From positions 3,410,001 to 3,474,000 of the forward strand of contig NZ_CP110535.1 of NCBI RefSeq assembly GCF_026104355.1: a DNA stretch of 64,000 nucleotides, in the 5' to 3' direction. The first letter of the stretch is position 1; the number at the start of each line of letters is the position of its first letter. A program made the translations under genes and the position numbers. The notes below the pieces were generated by a model, which was not told where the DNA came from, did no database searches, and saw nothing but the letters and a program-made list of their open reading frames with translations. Shown here one piece after another: positions 46,319 through 56,415 of the stretch. This DNA comes from Halomonas sp. BDJS001. GTDB taxonomy: Bacteria; Pseudomonadota; Gammaproteobacteria; Pseudomonadales; Halomonadaceae.

Positions 46319-47890
46319 ATGAATAAAACCAAACATAATGAAAAAAACCTCCAGCGTGGTTTTTTCACCCGTTTTCTAGATAGCGTTGAGTGGCTAGGTA
46401 ACCTGCTGCCTCATCCCGTCACACTGTTTGCAATACTATGCGTATTGGTAGTTATCGCCAGCGGTGTTGCGGCTGCACTGGGGGTTTCCGTAGCCGATCC
46501 ACGACCCGCCAATGAGGGTGAGTGGATCGCCGTGAACTCTTTACTCAATGCAGAAGGTTTACGCCGACTGGTCACCGAAATGGTCACTAATTTCACTAGC
46601 TTCGCACCACTTGGCACCGTGTTGGTAGCTATGCTAGGTGTAGGAGTTGCCGAGCATTCGGGGTTGCTTTCTGCGAGCATGCGCGCCCTAGTACTCAACC
46701 GCTCCCCCCGAATTGTTACTTACGCGGTAGTCTTTGCAGGCATCATGTCTAATATGGCTGCAGAGCTTGGTTATGTGGTACTGATTCCACTTGCCGCTAT
46801 GATATTCCACTCACTGGGCCGCCATCCCCTTGCGGGCCTAGCTGCTGCGTTCTGTGGTGTTTCTGGGGGATACAGCGCTAACCTGCTAATCGGCACGGTT
46901 GACCCATTACTTTCAGGTATTACCCAGGAAGCGGCCCGGCTACTTGACCCTGCTTATGTGGTCGGCGCAGAGGCCAATTGGTTCTTTATGTTTGCCAGCA
47001 CGTTCTTCGTGACGCTGATTGGTGGACTGGTCACCGAGCGCATCGTAGAACCCAAGCTGGGTAAATTTGATCCTGCTTACGCCGATAACGACATTGACCA
47101 ACAAAGCATGGGAGGGCTTTCATCAACGGAAAAGCGCGCCTTAAAAGGCACCGGCTTAGCAGCGCTGGCATTAGTCGCGCTGGTCGCCGTGATGGTAGTG
47201 CCTGAGAGTGGAATACTGCGTAACCCTGAAACGGGGCTGATAAGCGGTTCACCGTTTTTACGCGGAATCGTTGTGATTGTAGCGGTGTCATTCACCCTAT
47301 TAGGCTTTGTCTATGGTCGCCTAGCAGGCACCATGCACAATGACCGCGACGTGGTAAACGCCATGGCTAAAAGCATGAGCAGTCTGGGCCTATACATCGT
47401 TCTGGTGTTCTTCGCTGCTCAGTTTGTGGCGCTATTTAACTGGAGTAACTTTGGTACCGTGACCGCAATTGCTGGTGCCGATCTGCTGGAGTCTCTCGGG
47501 CTACGCGGCCCCGGCCTGTTTGCTCTGTTCATTATTATGTGTGCATTCGTCAATTTGTCGTTGGGCAGCGCCTCTGCGCAGTGGGCGGTGACGGCTCCCA
47601 TCTTTGTCCCCATGTTGATGTTAATGGGCTACGCGCCCGAGGTCATCCAAGCAGCCTATCGTATCGGTGATTCCGTCACCAACCTCATTACCCCGATGAT
47701 GAGCTATTTTGGCCTGATCCTCGCTGTAGCAACACGTTACCGGAAAAATATGGGCATCGGCACGCTGGTTGCTATTATGCTCCCCTATACGCTATTCATG
47801 CTGATCGGATGGAGCCTACTGTTCTTCGTTTGGGTGTTTGTGTTTGGGTTACCTGTTGGCCCTGGTTCTGCCACTTACTACTCGTTGTAA
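46319..47890 (+). CDS. AbgT-family transporter
   Basis: A 523-residue carrier with about eleven to thirteen membrane segments. 'VEWLGNLLPHPVTLFAILCV' near the N-terminus, 'NMAAELGYVVLIPLAAMIFH' and 'GDSVTNLITPMMSYFGLILA' are typical of AbgT proteins (p-aminobenzoyl-glutamate importer AbgT, MtrF). Several AbgT homologues export sulfonamides by proton antiport. No abgAB hydrolase genes are nearby, so the p-aminobenzoyl-glutamate role is uncertain. Confidence 0.92.
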   Translation: MNKTKHNEKNLQRGFFTRFLDSVEWLGNLLPHPVTLFAILCVLVVIASGVAAALGVSVADPRPANEGEWIAVNSLLNAEGLRRLVTEMVTNFTSFAPLGTVLVAMLGVGVAEHSGLLSASMRALVLNRSPRIVTYAVVFAGIMSNMAAELGYVVLIPLAAMIFHSLGRHPLAGLAAAFCGVSGGYSANLLIGTVDPLLSGITQEAARLLDPAYVVGAEANWFFMFASTFFVTLIGGLVTERIVEPKLGKFDPAYADNDIDQQSMGGLSSTEKRALKGTGLAALALVALVAVMVVPESGILRNPETGLISGSPFLRGIVVIVAVSFTLLGFVYGRLAGTMHNDRDVVNAMAKSMSSLGLYIVLVFFAAQFVALFNWSNFGTVTAIAGADLLESLGLRGPGLFALFIIMCAFVNLSLGSASAQWAVTAPIFVPMLMLMGYAPEVIQAAYRIGDSVTNLITPMMSYFGLILAVATRYRKNMGIGTLVAIMLPYTLFMLIGWSLLFFVWVFVFGLPVGPGSATYYSL

Positions 47891-47910
47891 GCACTCACAG
47901 GGCATAAAAC

Positions 47911-47945
47911 AAAAAGCCCGTCGTTCTGAGAACGACGGGCTTTTT
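47911..47945. terminator. Bidirectional intrinsic terminator between abgT-like gene and rpoD
   Basis: AAAAA-GCCCGTCGTT-CTGAG-AACGACGGGC-TTTTT: a perfect 10-bp stem with A-tract and T-tract on either side, so it works for both convergent genes. Confidence 0.93.
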
Positions 47946-47980
47946 ACTATCTATCACTCACTATTCGCAACTTACGGCAT

Positions 47981-49831
47981 TCACTCGTCGAGGAACGAAC
48001 GCAGCGGCTCGGAGCGGCTGGGGTGACGCAGCTTGCGCAGCGCTTTGGCTTCAATCTGACGAATTCGCTCACGGGTTACGTCAAACTGCTTGCCCACCTC
48101 TTCCAGCGTATGGTCAGTGTTCATATCGATACCGAAGCGCATACGCAACACCTTCGCTTCGCGGGCGGTCAAGCCGCCTAACACGTTACGCGTTGCTTCG
48201 ATAAGGCCTTCACCGGTGGCCATATCGATGGGCAGCAGCATAGTGCCATCTTCGATAAAGTCGCCCAGATGGGAGTCATCGTCGTCACCAATCGGCGTCT
48301 CCATGGAGATCGGCTCTTTGGCGATTTTGAGCACCTTGCGTACTTTATCTTCCGGCATTTCCAACCGCTCGCCGAGCTCTTCCGGCGTAGGCTCACGACC
48401 CATTTCCTGCAGCATCTGGCGCGATACGCGATTGAGCTTGTTGATCGTCTCAATCATATGCACCGGAATACGGATAGTGCGTGCCTGATCGGCAATCGAA
48501 CGGGTAATTGCCTGACGAATCCACCAAGTAGCGTAGGTCGAGAATTTATAACCACGGCGGTACTCGAACTTATCTACCGCTTTCATCAAGCCGATGTTGC
48601 CTTCCTGGATAAGATCCAGGAACTGCAAACCCCGGTTGGTATACTTCTTGGCGATCGAGATTACCAGACGCAGGTTAGCCTCAACCATCTCTTTCTTGGC
48701 GCGGCGGGCTTTCGCCTCACCTATTGAGAGCTTGCGGTTCACCTCTTTAAGGTCGGCAACCGAGAGCTGCACCATATCCTCTTCGAAGGCGATCTTGCGC
48801 TGGGCCCGGGCGATATCGGCGCGCAGCGGCTCAAGGCGGTCGGCGTACTTGCTCTGCGCTGCCTGGAATTCATCCAGCCATGTTTTGCTCGACTCATTAC
48901 CAGGAAACGACTTGATAAACGTCTTACGCGGCACCTTGGCTTTTTTCACGCACAGTTGCATGACCGCTTTCTCTTGGGCACGCACTTGCTCAACGCTGAT
49001 ACGCACTTGACCCACTAAGCGCTCAAAATGCTTGGGTACCAGCTTGATGGGCGAGAAAAGTACCGCCAAACGAGCTTGCTCGGCTTTGAGCTCGGGACTG
49101 CCACGGCCATACTTGGCAAACGCCGCTTCGACCAAGGCGTTCTGCTCACGAATCTGCTCGAAACGCGCACGCGCCTCTTCAGGATCCGGGCCGCCTTCGC
49201 TGGCCGTGGAGTCGTCGTCTTCATCGTCGCCGTCGTCGTCGATATCCTCTTCAAGCTCGGACTCGGGTTCTGGTTCGGGCACCTCTGCTTCGGCAACACC
49301 AGGGATGCCCTCATCGGGATCGATGAAACCAGAAAACAGATCCGAAAGACGCCCTGGCGCTTCTTCATCCTGAGTGGCGTCATAAGCGTCCAAAATAGAC
49401 GCGACGGCACCCGGCAAATAGGCCAGAGACGACATCACTTCACGGGTACCCTCTTCGATCCGTTTGGCGATTTCAATTTCGCCTTCACGGGTCAGAAGCT
49501 CAACCGTGCCCATTTCACGCATGTACATGCGTACGGGGTCAGTGGTGCGGCCTACATCGCTTTCCACGGCGGCAAGGGCCGCTACGGCCTCTTCCGCAGC
49601 GGACTCGTCCGTGGATTGATCCGACATCATCAAAGTGTCTTCATCTGGCGCTTCTTCAGCGACACTTATACCCATGTCGTTGATCATGCCAATGATGTCT
49701 TCCACTTGATCCGGGTCGGCGATATCCTCGGGTAGATGGTCGTTGACCTCGGCATAGGTCAGGTAGCCCTGTTCCTTGCCTCGAGCGATCAACTCCTTCA
49801 GACGCGACTGCTGCTGCGCATTTCCAGCCAT
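47981..49831 (-). CDS. rpoD: RNA polymerase primary sigma factor RpoD (sigma-70)
   Basis: A 616-residue primary sigma factor. It has region 1.1 ('[20 protein letters not shown]'), region 1.2 ('[20 protein letters not shown]'), a large non-conserved insert with a very acidic run (about 200-225, mostly Glu and Asp), region 2 ('[20 protein letters not shown]'), region 3, and region 4.2 ('[20 protein letters not shown]', ending LRSFLDE). It directs housekeeping transcription. Third gene of the rpsU-dnaG-rpoD block; a 226-base gap with its own promoter separates it from dnaG. Confidence 0.98.
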   Translation of the reverse strand: MAGNAQQQSRLKELIARGKEQGYLTYAEVNDHLPEDIADPDQVEDIIGMINDMGISVAEEAPDEDTLMMSDQSTDESAAEEAVAALAAVESDVGRTTDPVRMYMREMGTVELLTREGEIEIAKRIEEGTREVMSSLAYLPGAVASILDAYDATQDEEAPGRLSDLFSGFIDPDEGIPGVAEAEVPEPEPESELEEDIDDDGDDEDDDSTASEGGPDPEEARARFEQIREQNALVEAAFAKYGRGSPELKAEQARLAVLFSPIKLVPKHFERLVGQVRISVEQVRAQEKAVMQLCVKKAKVPRKTFIKSFPGNESSKTWLDEFQAAQSKYADRLEPLRADIARAQRKIAFEEDMVQLSVADLKEVNRKLSIGEAKARRAKKEMVEANLRLVISIAKKYTNRGLQFLDLIQEGNIGLMKAVDKFEYRRGYKFSTYATWWIRQAITRSIADQARTIRIPVHMIETINKLNRVSRQMLQEMGREPTPEELGERLEMPEDKVRKVLKIAKEPISMETPIGDDDDSHLGDFIEDGTMLLPIDMATGEGLIEATRNVLGGLTAREAKVLRMRFGIDMNTDHTLEEVGKQFDVTRERIRQIEAKALRKLRHPSRSEPLRSFLDE

Positions 49832-49902
49832 AGAAACCCTATCTCGACGAAGAAGAATGAAACACCTGGAGCGCTGAATCGATTAAACTCAACAAGCCGT
49901 AC

Positions 49903-49932
49903 AGTATAGCGTAAAAAGCAGGAAATTTTCCA
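49903..49932 (-). promoter_or_regulatory. Possible rpoD promoter
   Basis: Minus-strand TGGAAA (49932-49927), 18-bp spacer and TATACT (49908-49903), about 70 bases before the rpoD start, in the gap after dnaG. The -10 is good, the -35 moderate. An internal rpoD promoter is usual in this operon. Confidence 0.5.
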
Positions 49933-50057
49933 GCCCGACGTATTTGCGCGGTAATTCAGGTGTGTTAGTTTGTTCGGTTAGGCCAACGCTCGGTGGCTGA
50001 CCCTATATCTGGTGCTGAAACGTTAGGAATTCAACCCCCATCGCCCAAGACACCGCC

Positions 50058-51923
50058 TCATTGGCGCTGAGCAAGCTCCATTACCAAACTTGCCAAACGC
50101 TGACGCTGCTCCTTATCCAACTTTTGCCCAGCGCGCTCCTGCGCCAGCAACGCCGTGTACTCCTCTTGGGGAGAACGCTGACGCTGAACGTACTGCAAGT
50201 GTTCCACCAAACCCTGCAGCTCTGCTTCCCGATCTGCTTTGGGAATCAACAGTTCGCGCTTGGCGAAGGCCGCCAAGGCCTGCCCCTGCTGGCTGCCTTG
50301 AAAATGCGCCAATACCACTTGCGGGCTGCGGTAGCGACCCGCCTTGAGCAATTCAATCAACTCTCGGCATAGCGGCGCATCGTCATCTTCCGGCAACCAC
50401 TCCCAATGATCAGGCAGCGTGGCCACCAGATTGGGCTCATGCAGTAACAGTTGCACGATACGCCCAACCGGGGAGAGCGCCTGGGATCGTGAGCGCGATG
50501 AGCGTGTTGACGTTGCCAAAACAGCGCCGGGCGCGTACGAGGCCGCATCAGCCGCCCCTTGCCCTGACTGCTCCTGCGATACATCACCTTGGGCGACGGA
50601 TCGCTGCGATGCCTGGGCACGCTTTTCAAGCAGTACTTTCAACTGCTCTTGCGCCAACCCGCTACGCTTTGCCAATGACTCTAGCAGTAACGATTTGAGC
50701 ATGCCTTCAGGCACTTTGTTCAATGCTTCGAGCACCTGACTGGCAAACCGTTCGCGCCCTTCCACGGTATTCAAATCGCGCCCCTGGGCCGCCTGTTCGA
50801 ACAGAAACTCCGACAGCGGCATGGCACAGGTCACACGATCCTGAAATGCCTGGGTGCCTTCACGACGCACCAGGGTGTCCGGGTCATCACCTTCGGGCAG
50901 AAACAGAAAGCGCGCTTCACGGCCATCAATCATTTGTGGCAGCGCGGTTTCCAACGCCCGACTGGCCGCCTGCCTGCCTGCACGGTCACCGTCGAAACAG
51001 AACACCACGCGACTCACCAACCGAAACAGGCGGGTCAAATGGTCTTCCGTGGTGGCGGTACCCAGCGTGGCCACGGCGTTATGAATACCGTATTGCGCCA
51101 GCGCCACCACATCCATATAACCTTCGACCATGACCAGTTGCTCAAGTTTGCTCGAGGCTTGGCGCGCCTCATACAAGCCGTATAGCTCACGGCCTTTATG
51201 GAACACTGGTGTTTCCGGCGAGTTAAGGTATTTGGGCTGATCATCACCCATCACTCGACCACCGAAGGCAATCGTACGACCGCGCAAATCGCGAATCGGG
51301 AACATTACCCGATCACGAAAGCGGTCATAGGTACGTCCGGTATCTTCGCGGTGAATCAACAGGCCGTACTCGACCTGCACTGGCTCACCAATACCGCGCT
51401 CGCTGAGGTGCTGTTTCAGCGCCTCCCAGCCTGCCGGAGCGTAACCAATGCCATAGGCCTTGATCACGTCGTCCGAGAGCCCACGACCCGACAAATAGCG
51501 TTGAGCGGACTGGCCTTCCTGCATTTTTAACCGCTCGCGATAAAAACTGGCCGCGAGTTCCAGCAGGTTGACGCCCTCTTTGCGCTTCTTTTCACGCTCT
51601 CGAGCACGCGGGTCATCAGCGCCTTCCCGCGGCACTTCAATACCCAGGCGTCCAGCCAACTGCTCTACCGCTTCCGGAAACGGTAGCTTGTCATACTCCA
51701 TCAAGAAGCGTAGTGCATTACCATTAGCTCCGCAGCCAAAGCAGTGATAAAACTGCTTATCAGCACTGACGGTGAACGATGGGGTTTTCTCTTGATGGAA
51801 GGGACATAGCCCGGAATAGTTGCGGCCAGCCTTTTTAAGCTGCACACGCTCACCAACCACCTCGACCACATCAACGCGGCCTAACAGGTCATCAATGAAA
51901 CGCTGTGGAATTTGGCCTGCCAT
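50058..51923 (-). CDS. dnaG: DNA primase
   Basis: A 621-residue primase: CHC2 zinc finger 'CPFHQEKTPSF' with later 'HCFGCGANG' (Cys40-His43-Cys-Cys pattern), the RNA-polymerase basic motif, TOPRIM core 'VMVEGYMDVVALAQYGI' and 'FCFDGDRAGRQAA', and a C-terminal DnaB-binding helical domain after a low-complexity Ser/Ala/Gln linker (about 440-480). It makes RNA primers for replication. It lies between rpsU and rpoD as in other gammaproteobacteria. Confidence 0.97.
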   Translation of the reverse strand: MAGQIPQRFIDDLLGRVDVVEVVGERVQLKKAGRNYSGLCPFHQEKTPSFTVSADKQFYHCFGCGANGNALRFLMEYDKLPFPEAVEQLAGRLGIEVPREGADDPRAREREKKRKEGVNLLELAASFYRERLKMQEGQSAQRYLSGRGLSDDVIKAYGIGYAPAGWEALKQHLSERGIGEPVQVEYGLLIHREDTGRTYDRFRDRVMFPIRDLRGRTIAFGGRVMGDDQPKYLNSPETPVFHKGRELYGLYEARQASSKLEQLVMVEGYMDVVALAQYGIHNAVATLGTATTEDHLTRLFRLVSRVVFCFDGDRAGRQAASRALETALPQMIDGREARFLFLPEGDDPDTLVRREGTQAFQDRVTCAMPLSEFLFEQAAQGRDLNTVEGRERFASQVLEALNKVPEGMLKSLLLESLAKRSGLAQEQLKVLLEKRAQASQRSVAQGDVSQEQSGQGAADAASYAPGAVLATSTRSSRSRSQALSPVGRIVQLLLHEPNLVATLPDHWEWLPEDDDAPLCRELIELLKAGRYRSPQVVLAHFQGSQQGQALAAFAKRELLIPKADREAELQGLVEHLQYVQRQRSPQEEYTALLAQERAGQKLDKEQRQRLASLVMELAQRQ

Positions 51924-52084
51924 GAACTACGGGCATCCTCGCGCAAAGCGCTAACTTTCGAGACTGTTTTTAAAAACCGCTCTTAACAACCCTGCTTAAC
52001 GTCATCAGGCCCATTGCCAGATCACCTTAAACAGCGACGCTCTTGAACGATCGCTTTGAACAACGATGGCTTTCAAAACAACAG

Positions 52085-52118
52085 TCAAAAACAAACGGCC
52101 ACCTAGTGGCGGCCGCTT
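52085..52118 (-). terminator. Attenuating terminator between rpsU and dnaG
   Basis: On the minus strand GGCCGCCAC-TAG-GTGGCC forms an imperfect hairpin (a bulge in the stem) followed by GTTTGTTTTT. Position, about 50 bases after rpsU, matches the partial terminator known between rpsU and dnaG in E. coli. Confidence 0.55.
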
Positions 52119-52169
52119 GGCATCCCTCTTGAGACGACCAGCTAACTGCTCCGGCCCCTCGGGTACGGA

Positions 52170-52385
52170 TCAATAGAGCCGTTCGAAACGCTTTTGCTCA
52201 CGCTGGACTTTCTTAGCGTGGCGTTTTACGGCAGCTGCCGCTTTGCGCTTGCGCTCAGCAGTCGGCTTCTCATAGTGCTCGCGGCGGCGTACTTCAGAAA
52301 GAACACCGGCTTTTTCGCAAGAACGCTTGAAGCGACGCAGGGCGACGTCAAACGGCTCGTTATCACGTACTTTTACAGAAGGCAT
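52170..52385 (-). CDS. rpsU: 30S ribosomal protein S21
   Basis: A 71-residue, strongly basic protein matching S21 throughout: '[20 protein letters not shown]', then [27 protein letters not shown]. It sits by the 3' end of 16S rRNA and helps initiation. First gene of the block with dnaG and rpoD; divergent from tsaD. Confidence 0.98.
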   Translation of the reverse strand: MPSVKVRDNEPFDVALRRFKRSCEKAGVLSEVRRREHYEKPTAERKRKAAAAVKRHAKKVQREQKRFERLY

Positions 52386-52609
52386 TAAGCACTCACCTAC
52401 CTTAAGGAGTCTTGAGTTCGGATAGTACGTACACTGCGATATTACATTTTAGAACACGGTGTACGACCCAGTTTTACAGCGCACAGTAGTTTAGTCGCCG
52501 TTGACCATCTTTGCAAATGCTTACGCTGACCTGCTGCGACAATGTTAGACTACTGCACTTGTGTTTTTCACTTTTACATCTTTTGAATAGCCTTTGAGAG
52601 TCCCTCTTT

Positions 52610-53659
52610 ATGCGTGTTCTGGGCATTGAAACATCCTGCGACGAAACGGGTGTCGCGCTTTACGACACCGCGTTAACCGGCGGCAAGGGGCTGCTCGCCG
52701 ATGCGCTGTATAGCCAAATCACCATGCATGCAGAATTTGGCGGCGTGGTGCCCGAGCTCGCTTCTCGCGATCACACCCGCAAGTTACTGCCGCTGATTGA
52801 GCAGGTACTGAGCGACGCCAAGCTGACGCGCCATGACCTGGATGGCATCACTTACACCGCAGGCCCGGGCTTGGTCGGCGCATTAATGGTGGGCGCCAGT
52901 ACGGCTCACGGCATGGCACGCGCTTTAAATATCCCGGTGCTCGGCGTACACCATATGGAAGGCCACTTATTGGCACCGATGCTGGAAGATGAACCACCCG
53001 AGTTCCCTTTCGTGGCGCTGCTGGTATCCGGCGGCCATACCCAGCTCGTCGAAGTTCAGGGGTTGGGTCGCTATCAGTTGCTCGGCGAATCGGTGGACGA
53101 TGCCGCAGGTGAAGCGTTTGATAAAGCCGCCAAGATGCTAGGACTGGCCTACCCAGGCGGCCCCCAGGTCGCCAAGTTAGCGGAACAGGGCGACCCTAAG
53201 CGCTTTCGCTTCCCGCGCCCCATGACCGACCGTCCAGGGCTTGATTTCAGTTTCTCGGGCTTAAAAACCCACACCATGACGGCTATTAGCCAACTGGAAA
53301 CAGCCGGTGAACTCGACGCCCAGGCCCGTGCCGACGTTGCCCGCGCCTTTGAAGAGGCCGTGGTCGATACGCTAGTAATCAAGTGTCGTCGAGCGCTGGA
53401 TCAAACCGGCTTGAAGCGCCTAGTGGTGGCGGGCGGAGTCAGCGCCAATCATCGCCTGCGCGGACGGTTACAAGCAGAGTGTGAAAAACGCCAGGCCCGC
53501 GCCTACTACCCGCGTGGGCGGTTCTGCACTGACAATGGCGCCATGATTGCTTATGTCGGTGCTCAACGCCTGGCAGCGGGCGAGCACGACGCCCCCGGCA
53601 TGATGCAGGCGACGCCCCGCTGGCCGCTGGATCAGTTGACCCCGCCTGTCTCAAACTAA
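52610..53659 (+). CDS. tsaD: tRNA N6-adenosine threonylcarbamoyltransferase TsaD
   Basis: A 349-residue ASKHA-fold enzyme: '[15 protein letters not shown]', the metal-binding '[11 protein letters not shown]' (two His), '[13 protein letters not shown]', '[13 protein letters not shown]' and '[12 protein letters not shown]'. It transfers threonylcarbamoyl to A37 of ANN-decoding tRNAs with TsaB and TsaE. Divergent from rpsU, the classic arrangement. Length is normal. Confidence 0.98.
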   Translation: MRVLGIETSCDETGVALYDTALTGGKGLLADALYSQITMHAEFGGVVPELASRDHTRKLLPLIEQVLSDAKLTRHDLDGITYTAGPGLVGALMVGASTAHGMARALNIPVLGVHHMEGHLLAPMLEDEPPEFPFVALLVSGGHTQLVEVQGLGRYQLLGESVDDAAGEAFDKAAKMLGLAYPGGPQVAKLAEQGDPKRFRFPRPMTDRPGLDFSFSGLKTHTMTAISQLETAGELDAQARADVARAFEEAVVDTLVIKCRRALDQTGLKRLVVAGGVSANHRLRGRLQAECEKRQARAYYPRGRFCTDNGAMIAYVGAQRLAAGEHDAPGMMQATPRWPLDQLTPPVSN

Positions 53660-53667
53660 CAACCACG

Positions 53668-54240
53668 CTAAGAACCACGAAACGGCGGCTCTTCACCGCG
53701 TCGCAGTCGGCGAATATTAAGCCCGTGGCGGGCCAACACCAACAGGCTGAAGCCCCCCACCACCATCACATATTCCGGCGCCAGCCAGCCACAGGCCAGC
53801 GGCGCCAGGAGTGCGCTCACCAGCGAGGCCAGCGCCGCGGTTTTTAGTCGCCACGCCAGCAGCGCCCATATCGATGCACTCAGGAGCGCTACCTGAGGCA
53901 CCAGTACCAGCAGCACACCAAAGGCACTGGCGACCGCTTTACCGCCACGAAAGCCATGCCACAGTGGAAAGCTGTGACCGAGCAATACGGCCAATCCCAC
54001 GATGCCCTGCAGCCAGACTGGGTAGCCCATCAACTTTGCGCCCAAAACAGCAGGCATGGCTTTTAAAGCATCTAACAGCAGCGTGGCTGCCGCTAAACGG
54101 GGGCCATATAAGCGCAGCACGTTGGAAAAGCCGGGATTAAACGAGCCGAATTGGCGGGGATCGCCCACGCCCACCAAGCGGCAAACGCTTAGCGCTGCCA
54201 GCCAACTGCCACTTAAATACCCCACCACTATCCACACCAT
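53668..54240 (-). CDS. plsY: Glycerol-3-phosphate acyltransferase PlsY
   Basis: A 190-residue membrane protein with five segments. 'VGYLSGSWLAALSVCRLVGV', 'FGSFNPGFSNVLRLYG' (usually GSGNPGATNVLR) and 'GHSFPLWHGFRGGKAVASAF' with the catalytic and phosphate-binding loops mark PlsY, which acylates glycerol-3-phosphate from acyl-phosphate. The first loop departs from consensus: FNPGFSN in place of GNPGATN. Convergent with tsaD and divergent from folB. Confidence 0.93.
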   Translation of the reverse strand: MVWIVVGYLSGSWLAALSVCRLVGVGDPRQFGSFNPGFSNVLRLYGPRLAAATLLLDALKAMPAVLGAKLMGYPVWLQGIVGLAVLLGHSFPLWHGFRGGKAVASAFGVLLVLVPQVALLSASIWALLAWRLKTAALASLVSALLAPLACGWLAPEYVMVVGGFSLLVLARHGLNIRRLRRGEEPPFRGS

Positions 54241-54330
54241 GGTGCCATGCTCGCTTTGTGGCCCGATATACTGTCGTTTCCCCCCATCCTAACGTACAAT
54301 CGCCCGCTTGTTACCGCAGGGGGAAGCTGG

Positions 54331-54711
54331 ATGGATCGCATTTTGATTGAAGCGTTAAGCGTCGATACTGTGATTGGTGTCTACGACTGGGAGCGCTCGA
54401 TTCAACAGTCACTAAGCTTAGACCTGGTGTTGGCGACCGACATTCGCTCGGCGGCTGCCACCGACGATTTACGCCTTACCCTGGACTACGCCGCTATCTG
54501 CCAGCGCATTCAGCAGTTTGCCGATGCCCATCAGTTCGCCCTGGTCGAGACCTTTGCCGAACGGCTCGCTGAGTGCCTGCGGACGGAGTTTCCGATCAGT
54601 TGGCTGCGCTTGACGGTACGTAAACCGGGGGCGGTGCCCAACGCCGCCAGCGTCGGCCTGGAAATTACTCGCGGCGCTCTGCCGGAGGCAGCCCAGGAGA
54701 CCCACGCATGA
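54331..54711 (+). CDS. folB: Dihydroneopterin aldolase
   Basis: A 126-residue enzyme with 'MDRILIEALSVDTVIGVYDW', then ERSIQQSLSLDL, 'LDYAAICQRIQQFAD' and 'LVETFAERLAE', typical of FolB. It cleaves dihydroneopterin to 6-hydroxymethyl-dihydropterin for folate synthesis. ATG 54331 begins the family's usual N-terminus and has GGGGGAAG upstream. The stop overlaps the folK start (ATGA), so product and user of the same intermediate are co-translated. Confidence 0.95.
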   Translation: MDRILIEALSVDTVIGVYDWERSIQQSLSLDLVLATDIRSAAATDDLRLTLDYAAICQRIQQFADAHQFALVETFAERLAECLRTEFPISWLRLTVRKPGAVPNAASVGLEITRGALPEAAQETHA

Positions 54712-55256
54712 ACCTGGTGACCGTCAGCTTAGGCAGCAATATTCACCCCACTCGGCATATCCGCTGCTGCCTCGATGCGCTTGCTGATACTTTCGGCTCC
54801 CTGCAAATCTCTCGCGTGTTTGAAAGCGAGCCGGTCGGCTTCGCCGACACCCGCAATTTCTATAACCTGGTGGTGGCATTTTATAGCACCTGGACGCCTG
54901 GCGAACTACAGGCATGGGGCAAGCAGCTGGAAATAGAGCATGGCCGCCTGCCCGACATTGCCAAATTCAGCCCCCGCGCGCTGGATATCGACTTGCTCAC
55001 CGTGGGTAGCCTTTGCGGCACGGTTGACGAAATCGACTTACCACGTAGCGAAATCACCCATAATGCGTTTGTGCTACAGCCGCTTGCTGAGCTGCTGCCC
55101 GAGGAGCGCCACCCCCGCTGCGGCACGCCCTATGCCGCGCTATGGAGCGCCTTTGAGCTTGGTAGCCAACGCCTTTGGGCGGTGGATTTCAGTTGGCGCG
55201 GCCGCTGGATCTCCCAGGCTGACCAACAGCCCCTGCTGGCGGCGGCACGCCGGTAA
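54708..55256 (+). CDS. folK: 2-amino-4-hydroxy-6-hydroxymethyldihydropteridine pyrophosphokinase
   Basis: A 182-residue HPPK: 'VTVSLGSNIHPTRHIRCCLD', 'SEPVGFADTRNFYNLVVAF' and 'FSPRALDIDLLTVG' with the catalytic D-x-D. It transfers pyrophosphate from ATP to the pterin made by FolB. It is longer than E. coli FolK (159 residues) through a C-terminal tail. Convergent with cca, only four bases apart, with no terminator visible between them. Confidence 0.93.
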   Translation: MNLVTVSLGSNIHPTRHIRCCLDALADTFGSLQISRVFESEPVGFADTRNFYNLVVAFYSTWTPGELQAWGKQLEIEHGRLPDIAKFSPRALDIDLLTVGSLCGTVDEIDLPRSEITHNAFVLQPLAELLPEERHPRCGTPYAALWSAFELGSQRLWAVDFSWRGRWISQADQQPLLAAARR

Positions 55257-55260
55257 GCGG

Positions 55261-56415
55261 CTAGGTTAGTGCCACCTCCACGGCCTGCGCGCGGCGATCT
55301 CGCAAGGCCTCCCCCAACGCCGCCCCTTGATACCCCTCGGCTATCAGTGCTTGGGGGCTAACCGCCCGCGCAGCTTTCCAGGCGCTTTCAAGCGGGTCAA
55401 CCTGCTCCGGCGCCAGCACCTTGACTAACGCCAGCTGCCCCTCGACCTGCTCTGGCTTACGCCAGCCATCCAAACGCTCCAACCACCGCAACACGTTGGC
55501 GCCCTCTAACGCGTCGGAAGGCAGCGCCTGGTTTGTTAGCGAATGGTTTATTAAAGAATGGGTAAGCGCGGTATGGCGAGCTAATTGGGCAACCGCATTG
55601 GGCAGTTTGAGTCGTTCCGACAAAGCATCGCGCTGCTCAGCAGTTAGCGGCGATACCAGCTGCGCATGGTGCCAATGAGCCAATGGGAACATGTCGCTAT
55701 CAGGCACCTGAGCCATCGCTGCCAAGCCCTTCACCAACGCTTCGCCCGCCAATTCCGGCCACCACACGCTGAGCGCGTCGCAACGCTCAAGGGTGGTGAA
55801 GTAGACCTCGGGGCTTGGTTCACCCAAGGCCTTTTCCGTTTCGACCCAAACCCGCTCGGCGGCCAGGTGTTCAAGTTCGCCACTTTGGCTTACCGTGCGC
55901 ATAAGCGCCAAAGTTTCAGGAGCAATGGTGAAACCGAGTGACGCATAGCGGGCCAGAAAACGTGCGGTACGCAGCACCCGCAGCGGGTCTTCGCTAAATG
56001 CCGCAGAGATATGCCGCAACACGCGCCGTTCGATATCGCCTTGTCCATTAAACGGGTCGGTTAATTCGCCGTCGGTGTTCTGGGCAATGGCGTTAATGGT
56101 CAGATCACGCCGCAACAGATCCTCTTCCAGGCTGACATCGGGGCTGGCGTGCACTTCAAACCCGCCATAGCCATGGCCAGACTTACGCTCAGTGCGGGCC
56201 AGGGCATACTCCTCGGCCGTATCCGGATGCAGAAAGACCGGAAAGTCGCGCCCCACGGGCTTAAAGCCGCGCTTGCGCATGGCGTCTGGCGTAGCGCCCA
56301 CCACCACCCAGTCATTGTCATAGACCGGCCAGCCGAGTAACTCATCGCGCACGGCGCCGCCCACCCGATACACGTTCAAGCCCGCTAAACGTGGATCGCT
56401 ATTGGTCTCTTTCAC
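55261..56415 (-). CDS. cca: CCA-adding tRNA nucleotidyltransferase, without recognisable HD motif
   Basis: A 384-residue class II enzyme: 'VYRVGGAVRDELLGWPVYDN', then DWVVVGATP (catalytic D-x-D), 'RRDLTINAIAQN' and 'EDPLRVLRTARFLARYASLG'. It adds or repairs the 3' CCA of tRNAs. Unlike the E. coli enzyme (412 residues) the C-terminal half lacks a recognisable H...HD signature of the metal-dependent phosphohydrolase domain. It starts with GTG, sharing one base with the apaH stop (TAGTG), so the two are translationally linked. Confidence 0.93.
   Translation of the reverse strand: MKETNSDPRLAGLNVYRVGGAVRDELLGWPVYDNDWVVVGATPDAMRKRGFKPVGRDFPVFLHPDTAEEYALARTERKSGHGYGGFEVHASPDVSLEEDLLRRDLTINAIAQNTDGELTDPFNGQGDIERRVLRHISAAFSEDPLRVLRTARFLARYASLGFTIAPETLALMRTVSQSGELEHLAAERVWVETEKALGEPSPEVYFTTLERCDALSVWWPELAGEALVKGLAAMAQVPDSDMFPLAHWHHAQLVSPLTAEQRDALSERLKLPNAVAQLARHTALTHSLINHSLTNQALPSDALEGANVLRWLERLDGWRKPEQVEGQLALVKVLAPEQVDPLESAWKAARAVSPQALIAEGYQGAALGEALRDRRAQAVEVALT

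Noticed and set aside
49028..49735. 235-codon open frame on the plus strand inside rpoD
   Set aside because: Antisense to the acidic insert of RpoD, whose Glu/Asp codons read as stop-free codons on the other strand.
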